From Hetaerina americana (lineage: Eukaryota > Arthropoda > Insecta > Odonata > Calopterygidae): DNA of 64,000 nt. Made by a program: the position numbers and the translations under genes. The stretch lies in NCBI GenBank assembly GCA_022747635.1, contig JAKTNV010000027.1:3482501-3546500 (forward strand). The letters run 5' to 3'. Each line of letters begins with the position of its first letter. Within the stretch, counting starts at the first letter, position 1. The notes beneath the pieces are model-generated. The model saw only the letters and a program-made list of their open reading frames with translations, was not told the origin of the DNA and did not search any database. This document shows positions 13,975 through 26,352 of the stretch, piece after piece.

Positions 13975-15035
13975 CAATACTCGGCAAGCCGCCGCTAGGG
14001 TGTGTGGCGGAGGGTGTTAGATCGCCGACCATGCATGGAAAATGCCAATCATGCTGCATCTAAACAACTATTAGTTTGATCATGCACGCAAAAAAGATAA
14101 TTACGCGAAAGAAAGTACTCGCATGCAACAGTATTTAATAGCAGGTACATGTATTCAAATCATGCGGGTGATCTGTTAAAAAGTGGGTCAATTCAGTAAA
14201 CAAATACATTGCAGGACGTTGACAAAATAGTTTAACTGTCAATTTTATTTATCCCTTTCGTACCTGTGGTCATGTCTATTTTGATCTCTGAAGAAAAAAC
14301 GACATTTTAAATCATAGCGTTCTGCTACTCATCTCCCTGGTTTTACGTACGTGATTAGATCTACCGTAGTGAGTGGAGGCCTGAAATATGTCTATTTAAC
14401 ATCCTCAGATGAGTAACCTGCCTCAAATTTACGCCGTAAATTTAACCTGTATTTTAGCCTACGGTCAACTGGTGGCTCCCACCCTGATTCTTCCAATAAT
14501 GTTGTGACACTGCTGTTCATTAAACTAGTTTTCATAAACCTAGCTGCTCTGCGTTGCACTCTTTCTAGTTCCAAAATTACGTCACCCTCGCGAAGATTCT
14601 ATACACTTGCAGCATAGTCAAGGTGGAACCTAACTAACGTGAATTATCAAAGCCTCTTGACACTTTCCTTACGATTCCCTAGTATTCTTTTATCTATCTT
14701 AACTTTTAATTAGCTATTCCGCAAAGTTCACAAATTTTTTCTTCCTAGAACTTATCTGTAGTTATCGTTAAACCCAAGTATTTTACCGATTCCACGTTTG
14801 CAACGTTGGTACCCTGTATGGTGTGTTTTTGGGGTGAAATACTTATCCTCCAAAAATTTATCGAAACATTTATTCAAATTTAATCCTAGTTCCCATGTCT
14901 CGCACTACTATTTGATGGCATTCATGTCGTGTGTTAATGGTACTCGATGTACATCACTGGTCATTTCCCAATAAATCACCGCATCGTTGGCAAATGGACG
15001 AACTCTCTCGGTGACACTTGCACCGGGTTTTATTC
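13975..15035 (-). pseudogene. LINE (jockey/CR1/L2-like) RT C-terminal remnant and 3' tail
   Basis: On the minus strand, 15030-14880 gives FANDAVIYWEM, a FADD-box variant with the first Asp changed to Asn. Then come fragments of the thumb region and, at 14574-14392, ELERVQRRAARFMKTSLM and a GWEPPVDRRLKYRLNL-like stretch. This is the conserved region near the C-terminus of this LINE type (usual form: VQRRAARFVK, then LGWE-L--RR). Frameshifts and stops interrupt it. About 350 bp further 3' the minus strand carries the CCGCCACACACC/GGCGGCTTGC tail block (13975-14035) also seen at 2740, suggesting one 5'-truncated copy. That link is an inference. Confidence 0.6.
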
Positions 15036-15535
15036 AGTTCCATTCCGGGATGATGATGGCGGCTTGCTACGTCCATGATCGGAATCGGCGGGCCATATTC
15101 CATTCTAGCCAAATGTAGGCCAGAAAGGGGCTGGTAACCGCCCCGTTATCACACGCGGGTTCTATTCTTAAACCGTATTGCATCGTGAACTGTGAAAGAT
15201 GACTAGCATTCACGCACACGAAAGAAATGATTGGGTGCAAACTTCGAGCGCGCATTGGAAACACGTAATGGGAATCTCCTGGCGGAGTGTGTGCTTGGTA
15301 AATGTGATTCATTTGTGCTTGGGGTGGTGGTGTAACGGGTTGAGGGTTTAGCAATAAGGGAGGGGGGGTCTCGACTGGAATGAGTGAGCGAGGGAGCCAG
15401 CAGCAGGACCCCCCCCATCGGCGGAACCTAGACGGATGCCTAGCATCAGCGTCCCACGCATCAATCGCTCACGATCTCTGAGCCTTAGTTCTTACACCCC
15501 GCCTTCCTGATTCACCCTTGCGGCTGTTTCACGTA
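15036..15535. other. No gene recognised
   Basis: Mixed-composition sequence. Two overlapping minus-strand frames (15067-15418) are Pro/Ser/Thr-rich and match nothing I recognise. Confidence 0.5.
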
Positions 15536-16387
15536 CGAGGGTAATCCCAGAAGTACCCGACCCGACAAAGAAAACACAAAAATTTTGGAAAAAAATATGA
15601 TTATATTTCAACATAATTTCCTTTCAGCTCTATACACTTTTCCCACGATGTTTAATAAGTTCGATACCCTTTTTATTATGAGAAAAGTCTTGCTCCTCAA
15701 AATAGCCATTAACTACCAGCATCACTGCTTCACGCTTGGAAAATCTTTGACCACCGACCTATTTTTTCAACTTTGTGAACAGAAAATAATCCGAGGGGGC
15801 TCAAATTGGCAAGTAGGGTGAATGAGGTGGCAATTCAAACTTTTATTAATTATTTTTTGCCATCGCAAAAACGGATTTGTGTGATGGTGCATTGTCTTGA
15901 TGAAAAAGACGTTCTTCTTCGCCAAATGCGGCTGCTTTTTCTTGATTTCTTTGCTCATATCTTGCAATAAGTTCGCATAATACTCGCCGTTGATAGTTTT
16001 CCCTTTTACAAGACAGTAATTGAAAAGAATTCCAGCTCATATGACAGCTCGTAAGGCCTCGTTTAAACTCTGCTAACCGATATTTTACTGTTGCAAACAA
16101 AGCAGCAGACTGAGACCCAGAGTAGAATCCAGTTCTGCGTTAATATTGGTTGGGCTGAGGCCTTCCAAATAAAAGTATTGTATCACATAATGATGACCAA
16201 TTTTCTCCATTTTCACAAATTCACTGAGAACGTTCACTGTTGATGTCTGCCAAACAAATACTAAACAACGTGGTGTCTTCAAACTTGAAATATACCCTTT
16301 ATAGATTTAGTACTTTCTAATACAGTGATATTTTTCAAGCAACTACCGCCATCTCTAGGTCAGACCGGGTACTTCTGGGCCTTCCCG
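15536..16387 (-). mobile_element. Internally deleted mariner, lineage 4
   Basis: Both terminal repeats are visible. The left is CGAGGGTAATCCCAGAAGTA; the right, read inward, is CGGGAAGGCCCAGAAGTACC. Each is flanked by TA (15534-15535 and 16388-16389). On the minus strand the transposase starts around MEKIGHHYVIQYFYLEGLSP, has a frameshift, continues FATVKYRLAEFKRG, then jumps to the C-terminal half with LFHQDNAPSHKS (second catalytic Asp). The first catalytic Asp region is missing. Length 852 bp against about 1.3 kb for a full mariner. The NAPSHKS form and CCAGAAGTACCCG repeat show a different lineage from the intact copy at 32354. Confidence 0.85.
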
Positions 16388-18834
16388 TATACTTCCGCAG
16401 ATTTTTCTTTTTTCCGGCACCCTTCGCTCCTCGGAACTATTCTTTCAAACTCCATTTCAATGATGACATCAAAGTCTGTTTTGTCCCCTCGGCGACCCTC
16501 GCCGTGGCAATTTGGACTGACGGACTGTAATAAATAATATTGTTTAGACACGAAAAGGATTTTTACATCACTTTAAATTGAAGGGAGAAGTGAGGGGGAT
16601 ATTGGGACAATCTGAATATCCCTTAATCCTTTTTTACTTTTGTTCTTCCTTTTACAGTAGTGCGAAAACGCTTTACGGTTTAAGGAAATATCATTCAATA
16701 TAGTCAGTCTAAAAAGAGGCCGTAAGGAGGTAAAACTGGGAGGCAGGAATTGATACTCAACTCCTGCCTTCCAGTTTTAACTTTCTCTTCTCTTTTTCTC
16801 TCTGTTTTGGCGTTCTCCTATTCTAGATAGATATTTGATCTCTGACTCTTCCTGTTCCTCTCCTCTGCTTCGTTCGACACACCTTACCTTCAACGCCTGT
16901 CCTCATCGATCTGCCGTGCTTCAAATTGCCTCTCAAAATACTGTCTCCTCCACTTTCTTCTTTCCTATTGTCTCTTTTATCTCTTACTCTTCGCAAAACC
17001 CTTCATTTGAACCACCTTGTCTTCTTGTCTTTATCATTCTCTCCCGAAGAGCGCCACATCCCCAATATATCCATTATTCACCCTCCTTCCTCTGCTAGTG
17101 TCCAGACCACGTTGCCATGGATAAGATATCCCTTAAAGGATCCACCCCTGATTCCTCCAGTCTAAACACCTTATTTTGTGTGGAGCTTTTTTCTCCATTC
17201 GCATCTTCACCTTACCCCGTGTGCGAAAACATCGTAGTATCTTCTCCACTCTTCCCTCCCAAGAGAACTCATTTTTCAAATCTTGCCCTCAGCTATGCGG
17301 CACACAGTTCTCATCCGTTGGAGGGGTCTTGGAAAAAAGGCTCATTGAAGGGCTGTGCGAATCTCTTTTCATCCCGGACGTTCTCCGGAGATCGCGTCGC
17401 TTACCTTTTCCATGCTGAGACTCCACCCCCACCTCCTTCCACCTCCCCCTTCCCTCCCCTCCCCCGGTCGAAATAATGTCTCGCCATTCGTCGCAAAATT
17501 CAATCGAGTCGCGAGTAAATATACATCATGGAAGGAATTCCTTCTAGAAAAACCCCCCGCCATTCATTTCAATTCTTCGAGTGAGTTTGAAGTTTCAGAT
17601 TTGCGAATTTTTTATGGAACGAAAGAATTCTTTCATATCCCATGCAGCAAAGGCGGTGAGGTGCGCTATTTCTACCCTCTCTCTATCTCTCTTTCTCTCA
17701 TGAAGTTGATCCGCGATCTAAAATTGAAATCATGCAAGACTGAGTTGACGCATTTATGCACTTGGGGGGGGGGGGGGGTAGTCTGGTCAGCTTCCTTTGC
17801 TCTTCGCACTTCCGCCTGTCGGGGGCGCGGCGAGCGTTGGGTGGAAGTGACCGGCCTCGCCCCGCCACGGCGGCGTCTTCCGCTCGGGCGGAATCCCTCC
17901 ACAGGGAATGTCATCTTTTGGCTGCGAGAGGGGGTCAATCATTTAATACACGTCACATTGCCATTTTGCATATTTCGTCGTCATCAAAAGACTTGGGGTA
18001 AAAAGAAAGCATTAATTCTGCCTTGATTTTACAGCGTGTGCACTGTTTATTACGGCTAGAAAAAATAAACGTTTTCAAAATAATTGATTTCAATATTTAA
18101 GAGTTTAATTGCACGACTTTGTTCTTAAGTAGGGTAACATAAACCTCTTTAGGTTGTTGCATTTAAAAAAGTTTATTTCTACTGATGTATTTTCCATGAG
18201 GGCATTCCACCGAGCCAAACCTGAAGGAGTAAATCTGGTTGGTTATGTTGCTGTGGTGATTTGCGAACCGTCAAAAAGAGTTAACACTTTTCAGTTCACA
18301 CGTAGTTTTTGTAGGCGTTGACAGAAGAATCGGGTGGGCAAAATTAAGGTAAGAAATGATGAGAGGACTGACTCCAAAGAAAGTTCGAGCAAAAATCGGT
18401 AGTATTAAACGTATAAATATTTTTGGGTCGTTGGACTGAAATTAAGAAAGGGATGGCCCGAGGAATCCCTCGATTGGTCGAACGAGAAATAGTTAATGAG
18501 GTGCTAGATTGGGTGAGGCATTCCAGTAAGCTAGCCGAGTGAATTCGAAGAATACAGGATTAAGTGGATGGAGACGATGTCAAGGGGTGGTGGGCTATTT
18601 CTGCTAAAGGGAAGAGAAAATTATGAAGGAAAGATTGTTTCCTAAATTCTTCAGGTAGTGGTATTTACCCTTCAGTGACCCCAGCGCCAAAATGTTACAT
18701 CTACATTAAGCCAATTGTCTGCTTCACGGCTTGTGGTTGGGAACGATCAAAAATGTAAATGCAATTTTGTATTTAAAGGTTATATTTACAATACACATGT
18801 TGTCAGTGATTCTCTCTTCTAGTGCGGACCCATG
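16388..18834. other. No gene recognised; hairpin and poly-G tract inside
   Basis: No supported gene. Pyrimidine-rich runs at 16780-17320 and 17420-17470 hold several frames open by composition, including a 223-codon plus-strand frame at 17355-18026 with no family resemblance. A run of 15 G lies at 17764-17778. About 17800-17930 is G/C-rich. Confidence 0.5.
16731..16779. repeat. Imperfect hairpin, 21-bp arms, 7-base loop
   Basis: Arm TAAAACTGGGAGGCAGGAAT(T) at 16731-16751 pairs with 16759-16779 with two mismatches around the loop GATACTC. There is no T-run or other feature to make it a terminator. It could be a MITE remnant or a small RNA hairpin. Confidence 0.7.
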
Positions 18835-19395
18835 AATGCCATCATCATCATCAGAATCCAATCCTAAGATTGGTTTGCTGCATCCCTCCATTCTTCCCCA
18901 TTTAGTGTTCATTCCCTTACCCTCTGATAAGTTCCTTGTTTTACGTCCTTCTTAATTTACTTGTCTCTTGGCCTTCCTCGCGGGATCTTTCCTTCAATAA
19001 TTCCCTCTATTATGTTTCTAACTAATCCATTGTGTCTCAAGGTATGTCCAATCCATCTAGTTCTTCTTTGCCGCAGAGCTCGCCATATCGTCATTTCCTC
19101 TTCTGCTCTTCAATGCTATACTTCATCGTTCCTCGCTTTGTCTGTCCATTTAATCTTCAGCATTCTTCTCCAGCACCATGTTTCAAGTGTAATTTCTAGT
19201 CTTCGTTGGTCCACTTTTCCAATATTCCATGTCTCCGATCCGCAGAGCACCATGCTTCACGCGAATGTTTTGACAAACTTCTTCCTTGCTTTCAACCTTA
19301 GGTTCATGTGAAAATAGTAGTAGCCTCGTTTCAATGAACGCCTTCTTTGCTTGGGCTATTCTTCGCTTGATATCGTCAAGTTATACTGCTGACTA
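18835..19395 (-). pseudogene. RTE-type LINE C-terminal fragment
   Basis: On the minus strand, with frameshifts, the segment reads through the region after the RT domain of RTE-type elements: an AKQRRRSLK-like piece, LRLKARKKFVKTFA, a degraded YG-ETW and RRLE region, CWRRMLKI, then MDWTYLETQWIS (usual WIGHILRHN-L) and NRGNY-RKDPARKAKRQ. It ends with CSKPILGLDSDDDD, the usual terminal motif of this LINE type. It is more diverged than the copies at 31786 and 45241 and belongs to a different subfamily. Confidence 0.7.
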
Positions 19396-21676
19396 TCCAT
19401 TCCCGGTGTTGGGGCTCGAAGCCACGATTCTTGAGGTGCCCAGATCGGTGTGCCTATAGCCCAGATTATCTATCTATTTATAATCCTACAACCATGCCGA
19501 ATGCATTTCTCTTTTTCAAAGCAGTCATATACCGTAGACTGCAATTTTACGTGCCCTCGAGTGCACTACCCGTAGTCTACGTTTAATCTACGCCCAAAGC
19601 GCACAATCAAGGTATATTATTTTAATTGGCAATGTATTTCTATGTTTTTTCTTTAACGCCAGTCCTACCAAATGAAAATGCGTAATAGAGTTGATTTAAA
19701 AAATGTAATCATCGTATCAATATGCCCTCTCAAAATAAATTAAACCTAAATTATGGTTATTTGTTTTTCGTGTAAATGAATCGTTTGACGATAACAGTTT
19801 TCATGCTACGCTTAGCTCTCACCAAGCACCAAGTTCAATGCGCTTCCAGTTTATTTTTGTTTAAAATTTAAGGGTTTAGCACAAACGCAACATTATGCAT
19901 GAATTATCGAAGCTTGCACATTTCCGGTCGATTGCACGGCCGAATAGAATAAACTCTTTCCACTTGAACTGAAGAGGAAAAAGCATTCCTCTAGCATAAT
20001 AAAGCTTTGCTTGACTTTTAAAAGTTATGTACTTGGACCATTTGGCAAAGGGAAATGGATCCTGGTTAATTTCTCAAATATCCAAGCCCTTCGCTGCAAA
20101 CATGAAGATCGGCCGTTTGTTCCTGCCCTACAGAATTTCTTTGTCTTTTAAAATGGTCGCCTCAGGAGAAGTTCAGCAAATCTGCCGATTTGAAGTCGCT
20201 GTTAGTGAATACGTGAACATTTATATTTATTTCCTCTCATGCTTATAAATAGTTTTCATAAAATCCGTTCCATCTTTAATGCAAAAGCCACTTTTTATAC
20301 AATTATTTATTGTAGTGAAATTTGGTTCAGGCAGTTGAATGTTATTTTTAGCTTCATCTTCAAACTCGTCGTCACACTTCGCTCGTACGTCAGGGTTTAA
20401 TATCATCACACCATCTCCTCGCCTTGCCTCTTTTGAGTTCTCGTATACGGCGGCTGTTCGGCCTCGAAGACAAAAAGAACCCACCTGCGCGAGAACCAAC
20501 GAGTTGCACGAGAGATGTTTTTTATTGCAACAGCCTTACCGAAGTTATTCCGACTTTAATATATCTGTAAAAATTTACCAGTGTCTTCTGCTTTTGACAA
20601 TGGGAAAATAATTCACAATATGCAATTGAAGAAGACTGATTTTATCAGTGTCAGCATGGATTTCTTTTAGTGTTATCTAAGTATTCTATTTGTTGTTTAT
20701 AAAATGTTACTATACATTTGGCATTGGTTTTATATAATAGTATTTGCCACGTAGACAATACTACAATTTAATGAGTGAACGAAAACCCTTTGAGGCATTT
20801 CTACGACTTATTAATATGTTCCCAAGTTTATTAAATAGTAAATAGAAAATGGAATGGATCATGAATAAAAAATGGACCTAAACTTGTTTAAGTTCCTTGT
20901 GATAGGTTCCTGGGCCGTTAAAAAAGTCTTGATGTAAAAATTACGCTTGTGTCGATGCACCACACTTACGGTGTTATAGAGGCGAAAACAGGTCCGTGCT
21001 CCCTTTTTTTTCTATTTGCACATAGGTGTGCGGGCATTTCATTCCATTTCTGTGAATGGTGCATTTTGCGCGATGGAACCGACCTTCTTCTTCGGAGCCC
21101 AACGGGATGGCGCCTTTGAGATACCGCCGAGCAGCCGGCGCTATTGTCGGCGGGGAGGGGGAAATGGGGAAGGGGGTTGTTTCCATGGTTTCGGAGCGCG
21201 CGATATTGCCTGTGTGTTTGTGTGTGCGCGGGTATAAATATAAATCGGCGCGTTTATTTTTGCCCGCGACACAACCGCGCGCTAATCCTTTCCCCTGCCT
21301 CCCTTCCCCTCACCCCCAGAACTCTCAAGCCGTCCTCCTTCCTTCCCCTCTCCACAACGGAGATAAAAACAAAATGGGAGAGAATAGTGAAGAGCGGACA
21401 GCGCTGGGAAATGTCACGAATATAACTCGAAAAGAGTGTACGGGAGTGAAAGAGAAAACTAATCAATTTCATGGAAACTTTAATGCGATGCAGACCAGTC
21501 CCATCACTTGCGTGAGCACCTCGCGCACCTGAATATGTCACTTGCGAAATGAAACCGCTCTTTTGTTTGCTAGATGTCAACAATACGATGAAACGTGATC
21601 GTTCCGAATTAAATATCTATTTTAAATTCTCTGCAAACTCGGTATCAACTCCTTCCTAAAGTTGAGATTTCAGAAC
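19396..21676. other. No gene recognised; possible promoter at 21233
   Basis: Mostly AT-rich unique sequence. The end (about 21050-21340) is richer in CpG and contains the TATA motif described separately. Open frames here overlap on both strands. Confidence 0.5.
21233..21246 (+). promoter_or_regulatory. Candidate TATA box in CpG-rich sequence
   Basis: TATAAATATAAATC follows GTGTGCGCGG and precedes GGCGCGTTTATTTTTGCCCG. A TATA motif this good inside CpG-rich DNA is a plausible Pol II core promoter, with a start site expected about 30 bp downstream (near 21263). No transcript or exon can be tied to it. Confidence 0.25.
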
Positions 21677-21938
21677 GTGTAATCCTGGAGACAACAAAAA
21701 TTTCTCAGTGGTATCCCGATCCCTACTTGAGGTGCTTTGTGGAGAGCACTTTGATTAAGTACGACGTCCGTCGGAAGGGATGTTAAACTTTTTGACCCCT
21801 TGGCACCTTTCGTAAAGAGTAGGCTAATGCCAACGCCGGGTTTCACTCTCCACCCTTCATCCTTTCCCATCAATCCCTAATGGCGCAAATGACCTCAGCT
21901 GTCGGTCGCCTCCCATCTAAACCACTGCTAATACTTCA
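21677..21938 (+). mobile_element. tRNA-derived SINE, copy 2 (head lost)
   Basis: The body matches the copies at 8828 and 30596: GGTATCCCGATCCCTACTTG, AGGTGCTTTGTGGAGAGCAC, GACGTCCGTCGG, CCCCTTGGCACCTTTCG, AAGAGTAGGCTAATGCCAAC, GGCGCAAATGACCTCAGCTG. Only a trace of box B (TGTAATCCTGG) precedes it, so the tRNA head is truncated or decayed. Confidence 0.75.
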
Positions 21939-24019
21939 GAAAGTGGAGGTTGAAATTATCGAGATCGAAAAAGGAATGGGGACACGGGGGCTGGTGGCCT
22001 TCGGTGAGCGTCTTGTTTCGGCTGGCTGCCCCGCGGGTGCCTGTCCCGTCGAGGGTTGTTCCGGGGGGGGGGGGCGCGAATGTCAGTGGGACGCGTGGAT
22101 GTACCGTCTGCAGACGTGATCCATGCTCGCTTCCTTCGGATCGCCCGCGACTCTTCCCTCGTCCGCGAACGTGGACGACCCTAATTCTGCCCGCAGACCC
22201 CTTGGCAAAACCACTTTCGGACGCAGTCGAGTTTCCGTTTTTAAAAGTCCTCTTTCTGAGTATACTGAGTATTTATTCTGACACTCCCAGAGGATAGAAA
22301 TGTGCGTAGGTGAGTGGCTCTGAAAAAAAGCTTGGAACGCGGAGGGTCTGTTTTTTAATTCCAGTTGTGTTGTGGACTTGTTCCGCAGTTGAACCATTGA
22401 TGCTAGAATAGGCCATTACCAATGAAAAATCATCGATATTATGTCGGGTCACCCTCTATTCTTCAATCAGCACACTTTGAAAATTACGGTGTCTTTCCTT
22501 TTATTCCTGCAAGGCCTTCCATTATCAGGAGGTGCAGAAGTGAATCAGCAAGGCCCTTTATGTTTTTACTTAGGTTATGCATACTTAATGGCTCCCTTGT
22601 TTTCTCCCTTGGCCTTCTCAGCGGCACCATATTTCATCTTTTCCCAACTTTCAAAGGCCTCTTTCCTGCCCCGATCTGCACTGATCATTTGAATGTATGT
22701 GGTTGTATCTTCTTGGGAGATGTATCATTAATTAGGTTTTGAATTGTGGCTCACCGAGAGGTCAGACCGTTCGGCTGCTGACTGGAAGGGTGTTGCCTTT
22801 GAACCTTTATATTGAAAATAGAAACGTTTTGAATCCTGCTCACTGGAAATTCTTGAGGACCGACCGGTGGTCATGGTGACCATGGATCCGGTATCCCTTG
22901 TTACCCTGTTAAGTGGATGCCTCCATTTCAGACATGTCCAATGACTCATCAAAACAGTTCCGATTACTGCATATACCATTGCTGCTTTAAATAAGAACTG
23001 GTAGGAAGGCTAATTTTCCAGGAGCGACCCTTGGGTTGGTTTTTGTGAAGATAATTGATAGTGGCGATGATAGCGGCAATTGCTTGCTCTTCGTAAGTGC
23101 GAAGCCCAGTTTATCAGGCAATCAAGGACTGAATTGATTTCCCTGCCAATCTAAATGCTATGAATAACAAACTAATTGAGTCAATATTTATATTTCTTTG
23201 GTGAAAATAACTTTTTTATTTTTGTGGATTTATTTTCCTTATTATCTTTTAGCAGTATGTTCTAAACTCCGGAAGAGACGGAAGAGGAGGAGAAACATGT
23301 ATAGGAATTGTATGAGCCCATTATTTCTAGTCGCCTTCCAGCAATGGCAGATTATATGTAAGGGGTGTCCCACGTCAATAACTCCATACAAAATGTCTTC
23401 TTATTTCTATAATTGAGGTGGTCACAGTTGGAAGAAGAGTTAGGTTTCATTGCAAAATTTTAGAGGGGAATGTTATCTGCAAGTATTATGCTGCAAACAT
23501 TTTATAGAAGCTTACAGATAGGCAAATTCTTGCATTTATTATTTTATTTAGTAATGAAATTATTCTGGCTTCAAATTGATCAGTACTTGTTGCTGAATTT
23601 CGCAAGAAAGTAACTTATCTACTTATTTTTTACAGATGAATTGAAGTCTGTGACTACAGAATGAAAAACTGGGCCGTAATTCCATCTTAAATATATTTTT
23701 AAACCCCTTGATCTGTTGGCTAAATTTCGAGTCTTAAATTAAGGGAAATGCTTTCCATCTTTTCAAATCTTGAAATAAAATATTAACTCCTGCAAAAATA
23801 GATCTTACTAGTGTCTAATGCCAGATAACCAATGATTAAACAAGCGTCTCATTTGGTAATGGAGTCTTTAGTCTTAGCTGAGGGACTGTGTTGGTTTGGA
23901 ATGTCACATTCTTAATTCATTACGTATTCTATGAATGGGGTAGTGAAATATGTTCATATCAGTCAGTTTTTTTCATTGATATGCATGTGCCTAATTTCAG
24001 TCTTTGTACTTAAGGATTG
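21939..24019. other. No gene recognised
   Basis: A G/C-rich start (22000-22200, including an 11-12 G run near 22063) passes into AT-rich unique sequence. A short palindrome TGGTCA-TGG-TGACCA lies near 22868. No gene or repeat end is recognisable. Confidence 0.5.
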
Positions 24020-24265
24020 TCACTTTTAAAGAATATGCAGAAAAAAAAGGACTTGGTTAGAAAAGAAATCGGGTTTAGTCAAGGATACACATTTTTACCT
24101 CTGCTCTTTATTGTAACAATGGAAGTGTTAATTAAAAGATTGGCGAGAAAATCTGGAGAAGAAAAATGGCAAAGATTGTTTATCGCAGGTGAGCTGTTAA
24201 TCGAAGGACGGATGGAATCCTCGGAACAGTTGGTCCGATGGGATGAAGTTGTAGAAATTATACGA
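24020..24265 (+). pseudogene. LINE reverse-transcriptase fragment
   Basis: One plus-strand frame gives IGFSQGYTFLPLLFIVTMEV followed by LIKRLARKSGEEKWQRLFIAGELL. This aligns with the RT segment GVRQG-PLSPLLFI-VMEVL and the following FADD box, where FADDLVL has become FIAGELL. The catalytic Asp pair is therefore lost. Everything upstream and downstream is missing; a mariner remnant follows directly. Confidence 0.6.
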
Positions 24266-24299
24266 TTCATTCATCTCGATGTACTTTTGAGTATTTACA

Positions 24300-24629
24300 G
24301 CCAAAGACAAGACCGCTCTGCTTCCCCACCGACCCTACACGCCAGACCTGGCCCCGTGTGACTTTTTCCTTTTCCCCAAACTATAAATCCCGCTCAAAGG
24401 AAAACGATTTGCCAACATTCCAGAGAGAGAGAGAGAAAAAACGAGCTTACGAGCATTCCGGAAGAAGCGTTCCAGGACTGTTTTTAAAAGTGGAAACACC
24501 ATTGGGATAGGTGCACATATACATCGGGGAGGAAACTAATTTGAAGGGGATCCCGACCAATAATTTATTATTGTACTATTCTTTTTAAATAAATAAATTT
24601 CGGGGAGTTATTTAACATACCTCGTATAT
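24300..24629 (+). mobile_element. Mariner 3' remnant
   Basis: The plus strand gives a degraded SPDLAPCDFFLFPKL region (THARPGPV, stop, LFPFPKL), then IPLKGKRFANIPE, a short GA-rich insertion near 24420-24440, then IPEEAFQDCF and KWKHHWDRC. This is the normal C-terminal order of a mariner transposase. The end TTAACATACCTCGTA, preceded by AATTTCGGGGAGTTA, looks like a right terminal repeat. The 5' two thirds are missing. Confidence 0.75.
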
Positions 24630-24734
24630 GGCAATTGGTATTCTATTGTTTAAGATGGGCGTAGACCAATCTATACATATCTTTGTGTATGTTCAGAAAA
24701 TTTAAGCATAAATTCCGTACTAAGGAAACCCCTC

Positions 24735-24900
24735 TCCAATCCTTTATTTTTCCTTCCTTCATTCCGTCCAATGTACCTATTCTATCCTATCCCTACGCCT
24801 CACTCGCTTTTCCAAATTTCTCTCTCCTATCGCAGTCTTCAACATCCCCATTCCCATTCAGACGCTTTGCATCCAACTTTCCAGCTTCCATATTGTTTGC
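24735..24900 (-). pseudogene. Short RTE-type LINE 3' fragment
   Basis: The plus strand TCATTCCGTCCAATGTACCT, followed by TCGCAGTCTTCAACATCCCC, matches the complement of the ORF end of the RTE copies at 31930-32020 and 45380-45470 (TCATCCCGTCCAACATCCCT and CACAGTCTTCAACATCCC). It is diverged and truncated on both sides. Confidence 0.65.
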
Positions 24901-25332
24901 AATATAATAACAAGAGAGAGTAAGTTTATCATGATGTTAAGTTTATAATGATATTAAGATGAGAGTGAAAGGACGACTTACCAATGGAATGATACTCAAT
25001 GGAGAAAAGCTGAGGAAAATGGATGGCTTGGGTAAAAAGTATCATTGGAGGAAGCACAATAAATGACGTTGAAGGAAATTAGTTAGCGTGGGAGACGAGC
25101 ATTGTGACCTTTTTGTTAATGTCACATGCTCGGCATGGAGCAAGGCTGCTCCTCATAGAAGCGAAAAGATGTTATAGATGGCATTCTGTGCGCATCGGAA
25201 ACATCGTTAATGAGGAAAAGAGAGGCGATTGGAGCACAAGCGATCGAAATGAACTTACTGAGAAACAGGCGCACTTGGAATGACAAGAAGGGATACCGTT
25301 AGGAAGTGAGAGGGTAGGGGATACAGAAGGTT
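24901..25332. other. No gene recognised
   Basis: Purine-rich plus strand with no recognisable gene. Confidence 0.45.
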
Positions 25333-25533
25333 TGTATGAAAAGTATGGGTACCCTTAAGGACCTCCCGCCTACCAGGGAGCCCTCGAGTCGTTGAAATGC
25401 CGCTCTGGCAAAAATGTGCCGACGCCCAAGGGAAGAAGTACTCGAGGATGAATTTCGAGGCATTGTGGCAATGTCTGAAATAAATCTTTTTTTTTCCTGT
25501 CGAAAATTTTCCCGATACTTTTTATACAAACCA
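25333..25533 (+). mobile_element. Deleted mariner lineage 3, copy a (3' part only)
   Basis: The segment carries TACCCTTAAGGACCTCCCGC, the AGGGAGCCCTCGAGTCGTTG block, a GCTCTGGCAAAAATGTGCCGACG block, and the end TTTTCCCGATACTTTTTATA followed by CAAACCATG. These match the 3' half of the copy at 51608. The 5' half is missing. Confidence 0.75.
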
Positions 25534-26321
25534 TGCATGTAGTTGAAGGAGAGTCACTGCAGAACAAGAAACACGATGGGGCATTCGGGGTTGGGGAACA
25601 CGTGAAGGGAATGGCTATGAAGAAGAAAGCTCAGGAGAATGTACGAAATGAAGTCACGGGGCTCACGACGGGTGGGAAAGGGGGAAAGGAGGCAACGGGA
25701 AGAGCCCCGTGTTCCAGGGAACTACATGCGTATGACGAGGATCATCCTTTAAAATAGGAAGCGCCGCTGGACCGCGCCGGGTGCGCCTGGTTGGTTGCTC
25801 ACTCATCCCCCCGCGTGTCGTGCGTGGGCGCCCGGGGGATTAGTTTCGGCCTCGTCCGTCAGTCAGGCGAGCAGATCCTCTCGTCGGGGTCTCCGTTGGC
25901 GTCATCAGTGACGTCAGAGGCGTGGAAAACCTTGTGGACCCCTATTACTTTTCCCTCTATTTTTTTGTTCCTTCTTCTCCTGGCGTCCTGGCTTCTCCGT
26001 CCTTTCTTCACTTCCACGCGTTGGGGGGCTTTTGTCCGGGGACGAGGAGACGGCGAAGGGCGACCGGGCCAAGAAATGTCGGACTCCCCCCGACACGAGG
26101 TTTCCCTCTCCACCCCCGCCTTCCCCCCCCCCACCCTCCGCTGTTGCTGTTGTCGGATGCTGCGGGTGGGTGTCGTAAATCTCGTCGGGGAGGCGCGTCG
26201 CTTTTTTCATTGGTCCTTCGGAAGGAGACAACATCCTGCGACGTTGGAAATTAAGAGAGCAAAGTCTTCGCACGAAATTCGGAATAATCCGTATAAAAGC
26301 ACGTCGCCAGATACACTCTGA

Positions 26322-26352
<31 letters not shown>

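Noticed and set aside
17355..18026. 223-codon plus-strand frame
   Set aside because: Mixed low-complexity and unique sequence with a poly-G run inside; no recognisable motif and overlapping frames on both strands.
22868..22882. Short palindrome TGGTCA-TGG-TGACCA
   Set aside because: Six-base arms are expected by chance in a window of this size.
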